Assembly: GCA_018873245.2 (NCBI GenBank)
Contig: JAEMBT020000005.1
Span: 8,976,001 to 9,040,000, forward strand
DNA length: 64,000 bases
Direction of reading: 5' to 3'
Source of the DNA: Archegozetes longisetosus
Lineage: Eukaryota; Arthropoda; Arachnida; Sarcoptiformes; Trhypochthoniidae
A program made the position numbers and the translations under genes. This document shows, one piece after another, positions 8,372-20,987 of the stretch (positions are counted from its first letter, which is position 1; each line of letters opens with the position of its first letter). The notes below the pieces were generated by a model. The model saw only the letters and a list, made by a program, of their open reading frames with translations, was not told the DNA's origin and did no database searches.

Positions 8372-9564
8372 ATTTTTATTATTGTTGAATGTGGCAATAC
8401 GTTCCAATAATCAAATCTATTTTCAATCATTCATAAATAATTGAAAGTCCGCCAAAAACAAATACATTTCAAATTTGAAACATTTAGTAGATTTTAGTTC
8501 GCATAAAAAACTTTATATAAATTATACATAATCTATTTTTTATAAATAGAAAACTTTTGAAAGCTTGTGTAAAATTTTTAATAATTTTTATTATATATCT
8601 GACTTATCAAAAGGTGATCAAAGCTGTAAATATGTAAAAATATCCTTTTATTCAGACAAAAAAAGTAAGCTTTATTTAAATCGTGAACTAGAATTAAATA
8701 CAAGGTTTAATGCATAGAAATTTCTATAAAGTACTTTTCTGAAATGACACGAAAGCAATCGCTATAATTTGGCTATAATACCTCAAATCTAATTGGTTTC
8801 TTTCGTCTGTGAAATTGAGTCACTTTGAACGAAAAACTCATAAAATTTAGATGAAAGAAAGCTTTAAAATGTTAGTGTCTGCGAATATTAGCCCAAATAA
8901 TTAATGGATTTTATTTTGAAAAGAACAGGAGGAGAAAATCTTACTCTTTAGCTATAATAGAAATTAATAACATATTAGGCCGTAACTTAATTTCTTAGAG
9001 TGTATGTCAATTAGTTTGTCAAAGAAGAATTGATCGTTCAGATTAAAGCGAATTATGTGAAATTAGGTCTTCAAAATATAAAATTCTTTTGACAGTGTTC
9101 TCAATGCAAAATAGTTACCATAAATATATGACGAATTATAAAGTGATCTAAACTGTCATTTAAAAGTTTTTTTAACAACTTTCTGGTAATACTTTATTTT
9201 AATTGGTTCTATGCTCTAAATTTCATATTTCTATTGATTAGTTTCCACTCTAAATGATATGATATTAATTAAAATGATAGAGAAAAAAATAAAAGCAATC
9301 GTAGGGCTCATGAGATATTGAATCAAATCTCTTGACATATTAGGGATTTCTATATATTAATAAATATAAGTTTACATTGGAGTGTGAGTTTCAGTATCGG
9401 ATGGTTATCATAAGCTTTTGCTCTAGTATAATGTTAATGATTATTCTGCTTGAGATATGTTGGGTTCACAAATCAGTAAACGCTATGCAGTTATTGCCGT
9501 TTCACTAGAATAATGAATATTACAGGAGCTGTTTCCTCAAGCTATTTAGCGCTATTAGATACTG

Positions 9565-9566
<2 letters not shown>

Positions 9567-9659
<93 letters not shown>
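9567..9659 (+). repeat. (TC)n microsatellite, about 46 units
   Basis: An uninterrupted dinucleotide run of 93 bp, the longest in the window. An apparent 64-codon ORF across it encodes only Leu-Ser repeats and is not a gene. Confidence 0.95.
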
Positions 9660-9663
<4 letters not shown>

Positions 9664-11440
9664 GAATTCCCATAAAGAGATGTCAGTTCTATTCTGTAAT
9701 ATGCTAATGTAGATATAAATTTTAAAGCGAACTTTTACATACCTATGACATTACATATCAATAAATCAGATGGTCTGATGTCTAACATGCAAAAATGCGA
9801 ACTTATTCATGCGAAATGGTTTCAATTCTGTAGTCCCCAAAGCATTTCTGTTTGTGAATATATAGAATATTCTCTATGATTGTATTGCATAGATTTGCGA
9901 CAGTATAAAACTCAGTACTAGTAAGTATGCATCAAATTTATGATCGCATTATTGTTGTGCATCTGTGTAAAGATGAAGTATTCGATTCTTACGTGATTGT
10001 ACCACTTTTTTCTTCTCTTCCAAGCAAATTATTTCAGAAAAGGAGGTAAAAATCACATCAAATGATTTACAATCCAGAGTCAGGTCATATGAAAAATTTG
10101 CTGCATTTATGAAATATAGCATTTCATAAGACTTGACTTGTTTTATATTATATGCTGGACATGAAATTTGATAAAATCCAGCCTTTTTGATAAATATTTT
10201 CTTACACAATACATTTTTTACGCTAGCTTTGAATTGCTATAAACCAAACTCCAAACTGATATCTATCTTGAAATACGAACTTGCTCAAACTCACAAGATT
10301 TTCATTTCTAACTTGCAATTAGTGTTGTTTCGATTAATACTAAACTATTAATCCAAGTCTTACAATCGAATATTGAAAAGCCATCCAGTAATGTTTCCAA
10401 TGAATCTTAATATAAATTATTTGTTTTAAGTCAATTGAAGAATATCTATTTGAAATAAACAGTTTATTATGTCTTTGGTTCTTTATAAAGATTTAGATGC
10501 ATTGAAAGCTAGACATTTTGTTAACTTTGCTCAAATTGTATGCTAACAAGTTTGGAATTATACTAAATTTACTTGAAAGGTTATTAGACTTTATTTTATT
10601 GATTGTCTATTACTTGGAATCACTGCAAACATTGATGTACTCTTAAAAGCAGTGAATAGTAGTTTAAGTTTTTGATATAAACTTATGGTTGAATATAGAA
10701 GGAGAAAAATGAGTTTTTGTATTTTTAATTCTTTCTAGAGCCTTTGCATGTTTTCTACAAACTTTAATTTGTTCGCATCGCTGGCCTTTCCTACTATTTG
10801 CAACGTATTTATACAAAAAGCCTTAAAAGCTAAGCTAAGAAAAATAGAAACTTTATATCTATCTGCCTCTAGTTGTAATACAAACAATTCAAAGTTTGTT
10901 GACATTAAATTTTGCATTACCTGTATATCTGTTTTTCTATTGCAGTCATATTTTAACTCGAAAACATTCGCCATATATTGAGCTTTAAAACAAAATTCTT
11001 AAGAATAATAAAAGCAATGTTTTCTTGTTGACTAAGAAACAAGGCAAAGTAAATGCAAAAGTAATCTAAGTTAGAATTCATATTTGAAATATAAAACAGT
11101 AAATCATTGTCTTTAGTGATCACATAAGAAGTAAGACTTACTTAAAGGCAATAGAAAAAAAAGAGCAATTTCTAGACTATCATTAGGACAGATGAGATAC
11201 AATAGTATACAAAAAGAGTGTTGTGATGATGTATTTGGCTCTCTTTTGAAGCAATTTATTTTATCTCATTGATGCTTTACTTTATGAGCAAAACTATTGA
11301 CTATTCATAAGACAGAGAAAGAGACAAAAGGGTCATATCATAAAACTAAGCAAAACAGCAGAGCATGTGCACCAAAATGTGCAAAAACCTATCCGAGCAG
11401 AATAGTTGGCATCTATTTATTATGTTTTTTCGGAGAGAAA

Positions 11441-11477
11441 CAGAGAGAGTGAGTAAGTGAGTGAGTGAGAGAGAGAA
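11441..11477 (+). repeat. GAGA/GAGT purine repeat
   Basis: CAGAGAGAGTGAGTAAGTGAGTG-type array, mixed GA and GAGT units. Confidence 0.8.
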
Positions 11478-11698
11478 ACTTTCGTTCTATCATTCCATTC
11501 ATCTCTCATAAAACTGCTGTCAAATACATAGTTCAAAGTTTGTTAGTTTAGCGATAGAGCCTCAAAAAGACCCATTTGTTTATGTCGTATTGAATTGCAG
11601 TGTTGTTTTACTTTATATATAAAACGTTACCTTAACTGATGAATAATCAGGAAAGCGCTTGCAATATGTTTCCACTGATTCTTTTCCTCATATTCTGT

Positions 11699-11701
<3 letters not shown>

Positions 11702-11759
<58 letters not shown>
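11702..11759 (+). repeat. (TC)n microsatellite, 29 units
   Basis: A perfect dinucleotide run of 58 bp. Confidence 0.95.
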
Positions 11760-11762
<3 letters not shown>

Positions 11763-12264
11763 GTACGTACTGAACATATTCCGTATATTGTGCATATTCT
11801 GTCCCCCGAATAAAAGGATGTAAATCCTCGCCACTAGAATGTAAATTATTTTCAAATGCAAATATGTTTATGAATACTAAATTGCATTTCACTTCTCTTC
11901 CCCACTCCTTTCTTCCATCAGCAAAGCATTTGTTCGTCAGATTCTGTTCACAATTGGAATCCATCACATCTTATACTTATTTCTTATACGTATTTCTTAT
12001 TCTTTCCTTCTTTTTATTTTCTTTATACTTATATATATTACACAACTTTTCTCTCATCTGATCCTAAATGTGAAATTTAGGAAAATTGAAATATGGATTG
12101 TCTCTCATTTTAATAAATTCAAACCAGTGTCAGCTTTGCTCTGAGTTGACATCATTCCTCCCTCTTATGAGTGAAGAAGAGGTCGAAACAAAACTTTTGT
12201 TGATAGTAAAAGAAAAAATACATATTTATTGTAGTGCTGAAGATAATGTCAAAAAATGGAGAAA

Positions 12265-12302
12265 AAGAGAGAGAGGAGAGAGGAGAGAGGAGAGAGAGAA
12301 AG
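12265..12302 (+). repeat. GAGAGGA purine-rich repeat
   Basis: Imperfect tandem units of GAGAGGA within a longer all-purine run. Confidence 0.75.
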
Positions 12303-14892
12303 ACTAAAGTAGAAAAAGAATACATGAATGTCTCAAAGCAAAACCGAATCCAGTGATGCATTGCTACCAACGGGATGTACGCTTTTTTATCCCTACATTG
12401 AGCGCGCGATCCATTCGGAAGTTGAACACAACACACGGATTGCTTATAGATTTTTCAATCATCATTTTCTTTTCACAAACTCTTACACATGGCCGCCAAT
12501 CACTTCAATCTTTGAATCAGATCCACCGATCATGTATACCGGACCGCACTTTCTTTCTCTCCTTTAGATAACTTTTTACAATCAACTTCTGTATTAACCC
12601 TTCCATTTGTGAGTCAAGTGATTGTTCATTATATACAGTTCCTTTCATTTTGGTCTCATTTGCATCAATACAATCGTTATTCTATTGACAACTATCCCGA
12701 TAGCAATCAAATTCTTACGTTTTCTCAAAGTTATTCTGTATTTTGTTCACATAACCAACTGCTTTCATGGATTTTCTTTCCGAATGATATTTTTGTAGAA
12801 TTTGGTCAACTTATTCATGAAGTAGAGGCATATTTTATAAGTTTGTTCCTTTTGCAACTCATTGTAATGCAAGTCATCAAATTGCATATGTACTGATAAA
12901 ACTGAAATATCAATAAAAATTTAGAGAATATATCGATCAAGCACTGACTGAATATTATCTGAAAACTGGATTCTCATGCGGAAAAAATTTATTTTATTGG
13001 TGGAAACCTATTTTCGTTCTACTCGAGGGTGTGTTCAATCACAAAGTATTATATTTGAGCAGAAAATCATATATTCAACTCTTAATTCGAAGACTAATAA
13101 ATTATTTGAGCAAATCAAAAGTTGAAGTAATGAGAAAAGGTGTTGTGGCCAAAATTGATGGCACGTATCAGGCCAATCTCTAGTCTATTACATTTGAAGA
13201 TAAGAAAAGTTGAGAAAAGTTGAAAAAAAGAAAAGAAATAAGTAAATGATTAGAGAAACGACTGTGGAATGACATGCTCTCGAATTATTATCAGTTGACA
13301 GAGAATGAGAGCATTTTTTATGCAGAGTTTTTATCGCAATTTTCTGGAAAAAGATAACTTTCTAAAAGGCTCATAACTTGTTTCATAACTAGTTATGTGA
13401 AAATATCAATCCTAGTCTTTTACAATTGATAAGAGGAGTGTCTTTAACTAACTCAAAGAAGAGATATTTGGCTTCTTTTGCAGATGGCTTCAAATGGATG
13501 GACTCGAATATCATTCATTCGATGATAACGTTAATCACGAGAAATATAACTTATATAAAGCTAAAAGACTTGCACAACAATAAGTCAGAGATTAAATTTT
13601 TGCGGAGATACTCGATTGGTTCGGGACTAGGAGTGTAACTAATATAGTGTGAATCGAAGGGAAAAAATTTATCACCTTTTCATGTCATACGCCATATACA
13701 GAGAATATCGTATACTCTCAGTTAAGAAGGGATTTTTACCATTTGTTTCAAAGGCTTTTAGATGATCTCCTGCTAGGCTTCTAGTTAGTCAGGGTGCGAA
13801 ACAGCACAACTATCTATTGATTTTATGAGACCGTCTATAGACTTAAACTCTATTGAGAGACGCACTCGTACTCTACTCTTAGATTCAAAGGAATTTAGAA
13901 AATGGGTATCAATGGTTCTGGTATTTTAGTATTGCTTCTCAGATCACTATATAAAACAGTCTAAATGTCTTTTTCTCGCTTTCCTTCTCTATTCTCTATC
14001 AACTCGTGAAATGATAATACAAAGCACTTACTATCCAAAAGTCTCGTAGAATATTCTGCACATTCTCTGCTGAACAACGATATCCAGATTGTCATTGCTT
14101 TAATATTTCGATCTCATTCCCACTATTCTCTTGCCCTAACTCTCTATACGCTACTTATATATGACATAAATGGACTTTGACTGGTCTTCATCTCTGTTTG
14201 CGTGTCGAATGTCATGAAATTTGCGTGAAATAAAAGTAGACTTAAGGTCGAGAAGATCATAAAATAGTAGAACAATAACAGCTTTGTCCACATGTTGTTC
14301 ACGCGTTATGACAAAACATATTACTTGCAATTGTTTGACTAGACTTTGAAAAACTAAAAACACTTTTCTAGTTAGGATCTAATTCTAACAAAAACAATAA
14401 CAATCTCTTTAACATCCATTTAAGGATCAAAAGTTTATTGCATTTCATTCCTTAATCGCCATCGCATACAACTCAGCGATGCGTAGGATCTGAAAAAAGC
14501 TTATGATAAAGAAAGGGTTCGATGAGTAAAGTCTCTTTTTATACAAACATTAAGAAAATATCTGTTAAGAAAAATGTAAAGATTGAGCTTTTGTTGTTGT
14601 TGAGAGCGTGCAAGTGATGGCAATAGTCGAAAAATAGGACATTAGATGGAACAAATGCTTAAAACATCAAATCTATAATATATGTTATGTTGAAATGATC
14701 GCAACATTCAATGTCTCGGAGTCTCCGCCCCTTCTTATGAGACCGATACGTCTTCATAATTCTTTCCGATAATAAGCACGTTCTCGCCAAAGTAATTTTA
14801 GTTTTTATCTATCAAACGCTTCAGCTTAATATCTATTAACTCTCATTGAACCCATGCCTAGTAATAGCTATTCAAACTCTCAGTTGTTTGAT

Positions 14893-14948
14893 TTTGTATT
14901 TTTTGTATTTTTTGTATTTTTTCTATTTTTTTCTATTTATTTCTATTT
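14893..14948 (+). repeat. TTTTTTGTA / TTTTTTCTA minisatellite
   Basis: About six imperfect units of 8-10 bp, GTATTTTTT grading into CTATTTTTT. Confidence 0.7.
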
Positions 14949-16713
14949 TCCAAGTTCAAAATATGATTCTGAAAATGATTTATATGTGATCAATCAGAAA
15001 ATAACACATTTTGCAGGAATCAATTTGATATTTCTCAAAATGACTTCTAGAATAACGGAAATAGACTCTCAAAAACAGGATAACAATAACAAGAATTTAA
15101 TTTTCAAACTCATAGCGAACTCATTTATATACAAATCCTATTCTAATAAAATACGAATATTATTATAATAATAATAAATGTTATGTTAGGGAAGAAATAT
15201 TAGAAATAGATTTAGTCAGAGATTCTTTTAGCCGGAGTCGCAATAATGAAGAAAAGATTCGGCAAATGAGAAAAGAAAGAGTTGGAAACGGATTTCTCAC
15301 ATCGAAAGTATGGAAGGAAAGCAAAGTTGAAGTACACTTGAGTGCAATATATGTATTGTTAAAGTTGGGTATCATTAAAAGGGTCGCTTGGACGTATTAG
15401 GTAGGCAAGAAGGAATCAGTGAAGCAAATGGTAGAAAAGTTAGTAAAAATTTGGTGCCTTATATATCGTTGAATGAGTGGTATTGTGTACTATCTCTAAC
15501 TGAAATGACATTAGAGATACAAGTTTATAGCAGTGACCCGGCCACATATGAATGCGATATAATATTACTAAAGTATTATTGCTTCTTCATAGAAATTGTA
15601 AAACTAGCATTAGTTGTCTTATATGGAAACTACTGTTCCGCAAGTCCTCCTCTTTCAATATTATTAATTAATGCATGATATCTGGTTGATGATGATAATC
15701 ATGATAATGATGTACCAGCTCTTCAAATATATATACGAATGCAATTTCTAAAGCTGTTTAATTTGGCATTTAATGATTTATGATAGTAGAACAGAAAAAT
15801 CATAATCACATCCACGACATCGCACATTGAATTTAATGTAAAATGTCTAATATTCATGTATATCCTCCTCCTATTGTTGGTTGAAAGCCTTTATTTAATT
15901 ATAGCCGTCAACTCATAGCCATAACAACTAATGTGTGAGTTATAAGCATTGCTTTATTCTATTAGATGACAACACTTTACTTTTATATCCAGTCTTTCAT
16001 AAGAAGTATTGTTTCTTTTTTCTACTAGAATATCATTCAATAACTATATTATGGCAACGATAAGGAAACTTGGCTCACATTAAACTGATTTTCATCAGAC
16101 TATAAGCATATAAAGGCACATCTCATATCTTTATAACATTGAGTGCATCTTTTCATTAAATTCAGTTTTCAATCTTACCGAAAAGTTTTCAGACTTGAAC
16201 TTATTAAATAAATGACTGTTACGATTTTTTATGTACTTCCTTCATTAGCCTTATGAACAGTTTATATAAACATGACTTTGTTTCAAATATCTATTGTTAG
16301 AATCGATTTTTCTCATATCTCATTCCCTACAACCTTATGTCAAATGTTTCCGTAAGCTTTACTCAACGTGAATGTTTAACTTATATTAAAGCTAATTACT
16401 CTCTAACTCATGTGCAATATTGTATTTGGTTTGAATTATCATGACTGAATAATTAATGCCTACTGACCTGAGTTATGTTTAGAATTAAGTCTTGAAATTG
16501 TCATGATTTTAGTGAATATAATGTAGAAAATAGAATTTATAACGACTTCAATAGAAACTATAGTTGTATATTTTCTTTATGCTTTGTTCTAACTTGCAAT
16601 TCATTTTTATTTTTGTTTTGTTTCTAACTTTACATGCTATTAAATTAACCTGAGACTTAATTATATTTATGCACGTTTTGCCTTATTATTCTACTGTAAT
16701 TAAAAATGTAGGC

Positions 16714-16758
16714 ATATTCATCATGTTCATCATATTCATTATATTCATCATATTGATC
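16714..16758 (+). repeat. 9-bp minisatellite, five units
   Basis: Units ATATTCATC, ATGTTCATC, ATATTCATT, ATATTCATC, ATATTGATC in direct tandem. Confidence 0.8.
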
Positions 16759-17227
16759 AATACTAAAAGTAATTAAGAGACTACTTCATTTAAAAAATGG
16801 TTTCTATTTTTTCATAATTAAAATCTTCCCGAGTGACACTTTCGATATGACTTCATATAAAGTTGATATGGAAGAAAATAACACGACTTTTGTTTACATT
16901 AAATATCTATCAAATGAAAGCTGTTTTTCTTGACTTACGTTCCCCTCCGGTCTATCATTTGAAAAATAAAGACTACTTTAGAACTTCTAATTAGATGTCG
17001 ACTTATGTTTTTGGCAGATCATAAAATACTAATCAAGTGGATAGTAGATTAACCATAATTACTTAACTGCACAATTCTACTGAATCTACTGAAAGATATT
17101 TATTTGAGAAAAGTTTTCATGGATTTAGTTGCAATTTGCAATTATTTAGTGTTGACAACAAATTTTAAAAAACTCCTTTAAAAATGTAAATCAGACTATA
17201 ATTAAATGTTGACAGTACACTTATAAG

Positions 17228-17434
17228 CTTAATAATCGTTGATAACAACAAGAAAAGGCCGTTGCCATGTCAACCTGCTTGCGATGCTCATCAATTTGTT
17301 GCAGGCTTGGTTCTAATTTGTTCTCATTACTATATTGCATATAAGCTCAGTTTGTTCATATTCAATGTATTTATAGCCTGATGGAAAGTATGAAATGACA
17401 ACACATCATTTCTGGTTTTATCGACGATTATAGA
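17228..17434 (+). mobile_element. MITE family A, copy 1
   Basis: About 207 bp with imperfect terminal inverted repeats: left CTTAATAATCGTTGATAACA, right end reverse-complementing to CTCTATAATCGTCGATAAAA. It aligns along its length with 58813-59024 in the same orientation and with 40219-40423 inverted. Shared internal blocks include GGCCGTTGCCATGTCAACCT, ATCAATTTGTTGC and GATGGAAAGTAT. No coding capacity; the superfamily is not clear. Confidence 0.75.
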
Positions 17435-20400
17435 GTTTTTAAATGTATATCTAAGACTAAAATTGTAAGAACTTGAAGGTTCATCAGATTTATTGAATTT
17501 TCATGAATATCAAGTGAATAATAATTAGATTTGAAGAGACTGGCAAATATGAATGCGTCTTTGCAAAGCTCTGAATAATTTTTGAGATAAAAAACGTGAT
17601 CACTTACAATTATAACAACTTTGAATAAGCAGAGATCAAATAAATAATTGATTGATGTGCGGATTCTTATCTCAAAATTTGTTTGCTTTACTGGTGAGAA
17701 AATTAGTTTTGGACTGAAGTTTTTTATATGACATAAATTGATGTCCTGTAAACGTATCGATATTAATGATTAAAAACATAGAATCGAATCGATTCAATAA
17801 ATCACTTCGAAATACTGCAAATTCAGCTCAATTTTAAAGGACTGTTATTTCGATTGCTAGCATGGAATCGAGAAAACGCAAACTCTTTTTAAAGAAGGAA
17901 AACGTGTATATCTAATATTGTATAAGAACTGAAACCTAAATCTAAATCATCAAAACTCTTAGGAATATTCAATTATTGGAACACAAACTTTTAAAACAAT
18001 TTTAAGACATAGTCACGCAAATGATTGAGATTTGTTCTTAAAATACAAACTTTAGAAACAAAAAACATGAGATATGGCTTGAAAGAAACGTTCATTTACC
18101 CAGTTTATATATATATATTTATAGCTATTTTATTATATCTCTAGTGACAATACGATAATATTTCAAATAAATGACCCAAACTTTGATCATAAGTTGATTT
18201 AATTTACATTGAATAAAACAATTCCACCTTCAGACCAAAATTGATCTCTATGGCCGTAATTAAACATGGATCAAAGGAGGCCTAGACCCCACCTAGTATT
18301 TTTGAAGTATCGAAAAATTCAAGTTCTTATCAATAAAAATCTTAAAATTCATCCGATGTTAAATTAATTCGATGATAAGACAACTTATAACTTATATAGA
18401 ATTATTATGAATCTAAAAACAAAAATCACTTTATTTGATATGAAGTTTTATGGAATTTTTACCAAATATATAATTCTAGCTTCTATTTCATGGGGTTTGC
18501 TCATTAATATTGATTTTTCATTTAAAAAAGATTTTGTCTTTGATTTTCAGCATTCCTGCAACGTACTAGATTTAAAAATTCAAGTTTGATTGCAATTAAT
18601 TAATTGCTGGTCAGAAAACAAGACAAAATTAAAGACTACAAGTATTACGAAGTGAATTGAATTTGAAGTTGATGACAGTCTCCGGAAAAAAATCGTAGAG
18701 TATTCGACAGACATGTTGATTTGAGTTTTTGAGTTCAATTTTAAGCGTTGCTTATTATGCTTCTCTTACTTCTGATCTAAGTTTGGATTGCTCCATTTTT
18801 TCTCTTCCGATAAAAGTTAATAAGTTTCTGAAATGAATATACTATAGCCTGAGTGCAATCTAGTAGCATATAAGTTGAAAAAAAGAATGTCTTCAGGGGG
18901 TTTCTTTAATTATTGTAATTCAAAATCAATAAATGTGAGATTCATGTGATGGCTGAGCTGAGTGTAGAAAAGAGAATTTATTATATATGCAAATTTCGAA
19001 ATCTATGACGAGAACAACTTTGAACTAATATTAATACATATTAATAAGATATTCCCACTTCTTTTACCTTAAAAGCACTTATAATAATTTGTCCAAAATG
19101 CATTTTACTAAATTATTGCCTGGAAGAACGTTATGCTTCACAGAACAAATCACAAAATGTTTATCATATTTCTTAAATTTAAATTCTTCTTAAAGCGTAT
19201 TCACCTGCATAGTAACTAATTTTGTAAAGAAAACTACCGTTCTTGCTACCGAAATGGTTGCTAGCTACACAATTAACTGATTGCCATTAGTATATTGCTT
19301 CATGTATTCCAATAAATAGCATAGTAATAAAGAAAAATCAGGATTCCACCAACACAAATTAGATTAAAATTTGAATATCGATTCTAAATACTATCAGAAA
19401 TATGACAATCTTTAAAATGAAATCTGAAACATATTTTGATTAAATCAAATTTGGCCTGACATGCCCGTAATATTGACTCAGCCTCTGCCAAATTTTATAA
19501 GAATTTTGAGTCAAGAATTTTGAACGTAAACATCGACTATAGCTGAGCTAAATCTGAATAATTGAGAGTTTAAAGTGTTTTCCAGTGAGACACAAACTGT
19601 CACTCGAGAACTGCTGACTTTAATTAATAATATTTAACACATTAAATGCTTAATATATTTTCCGTAACTCGACTTTAATTGGTAAAGTTCGGCTTAACTG
19701 CCATTAAATGATTTCTCAGGTTTTGGTTTATCACAAACTAATGAATAGGAAAAATAAATTTAGCAGAAAAATGCTAATTAAAAGTAATTGAAAGTTATGA
19801 ATTTATTGTTATAATTAGACACATTTGTGATATTCAATAAGCTTTTGCGAGTGTAGCCTGGAATACTAGGCATGTAGTGTTTTTATCGTCTAATTTTAAA
19901 GTAAATGTCATACGATTGCTGTGCTTTGGGTTTTGGTGAGATCGCATTTATTTTAATCAAAGAGAAGGAACATCTCTTTGCGGATAAAGAGCACGTTTCA
20001 AACATGCTCTATATGTGTAGAATAACATTAGTTGAAGGCTTCTCAAGTTAATATTCTACGAGATATTTATTTAAAGAAAAATTGACTAATTTCTAAAAAA
20101 TATCTGGTTTGGTGTGGTAGATTGCTAATATATAGTACCAGTATTAATACAGCATTGAAAATCAAGTTTCGCTACTGCAATATATCAACGTCTAAGTAAA
20201 AGCATTGTTAGCATTCTTTGCCTAATCAAACTTAACTCGATTCAAATAAGAACATCGTCTGCAACAACATAATTCTCAAAAATCTAACTCAAGCCAATTT
20301 CAATAATTTCTTAATAACTATTCTGTTTTCTAGTGTTGCCTCCAGCGATTCATATTCTTATAGTTTCCGTATTATGATTGTCGATCCACTTTAAAAATAA

Positions 20401-20527
20401 TTTAATTTTGATTGCTCTTAATAACTGCAATCCTTATTTGGTATCGGACCCCCAGAGGAGATTCAATATTGTTCATCAACATTCAATTCAGATTATAACA
20501 CAATTGATTGCTTTTCAGTTGCAAGTA

Positions 20528-20940
20528 TTAGGGTTTTGCTTATGTAATGCGGTTTTTTAACGTTATGTTTCAGGTCAATTTTGAGTCAGTAATCGATTGT
20601 TTACAAATGTTTTTGGAAAGTCATCCAAAAGAGTCATATCTAAACTCAAATTATTGACAAATAATCTTTAAATAAATTGTGTCCAAAATGGCTGAAGAGT
20701 TTCCGACTAAGACTCACATAAGACATTGTTTGTTGTATGAATTTGATCGGGGATCAAATGCTACCGAAGCCGCACAACACATTCGGGACACATATGGTCG
20801 CAAAGCTCTGAGTGTGAGTCAGTGTCAGCGATGGTTTTCGCGCTTCTCAAACAACGACTTCAGTGTCGAAGACAACCCTGAATCCGGGTGACGGATGCAA
20901 TTTTACTGACAAAAACCGCATTACATAAGCAAAACCCTAA
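20528..20940 (+). mobile_element. Internally deleted mariner element
   Basis: 413 bp bounded by perfect 30-bp terminal inverted repeats (20528-20557 and 20911-20940, beginning TTAGGGTTTTGC) and a TA duplication on each side (20526-20527, 20941-20942). These are Tc1/mariner hallmarks. Inside is an open frame for only the N-terminal transposase domain; the catalytic D,D34D core is gone. Perfect repeats suggest a young insertion, probably mobilised in trans. Confidence 0.92.
20688..20891 (+). CDS. Mariner transposase N-terminal HTH domain only
   Basis: 67 codons from the ATG at 20688 to TGA, without internal stops. The sequence follows the mariner/SETMAR DNA-binding-domain pattern: HCLLYEFDRGSNATEAAQHI (first helix-turn-helix), then a tryptophan-containing QRWFSRF and ending EDNPESG, where full-length proteins continue GRP and into the catalytic domain. 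The deletion joins this point almost directly to the right terminal repeat. GC content is higher than in the surroundings, as expected of a recent mobile sequence. If translated it could bind the terminal repeats but not cut; a repressor role is conjecture. Confidence 0.7.
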   Translation: MAEEFPTKTHIRHCLLYEFDRGSNATEAAQHIRDTYGRKALSVSQCQRWFSRFSNNDFSVEDNPESG

Positions 20941-20964
20941 TATTTTGAATCGATGCAAATTTTT

Positions 20965-20987
20965 TAATAATAATAATAATAATAATA
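20965..20987 (+). repeat. (TAA)n microsatellite
   Basis: About seven units of AAT/TAA just outside the right end of the mariner element. Confidence 0.85.

Larger units (their letters stand above)
6346..8885 (+). repeat. Tandem duplication unit, right copy
   Basis: Homologous to the left copy in direct orientation. Similarity fades just after GCTTTAAAATGTTAG near 8880. The spacer between units (about 2506-6345) includes the Tigger-type element. Confidence 0.75.
8886..20525. other. Gene-poor region with microsatellites
   Basis: About 11.6 kb without a recognisable gene. Open frames of 60-104 codons occur on both strands but are AT-biased, mutually overlapping and without motifs. The region holds long CT/GA repeats, short minisatellites and one MITE (17228-17434). 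Confidence 0.5.

Noticed and set aside
9513-9707. ORF rich in Leu-Ser
   Set aside because: Produced by the (TC)n microsatellite; same for 50614-50808 and the reverse frame at 26245-26460.
12086-12896. Several overlapping 70-95 codon frames on both strands
   Set aside because: Mutually overlapping, driven by purine- or T-rich sequence, without domains or splice logic.
20378-20560. 60-codon + strand ORF
   Set aside because: It runs into the left terminal repeat of the mariner element and has no motif.
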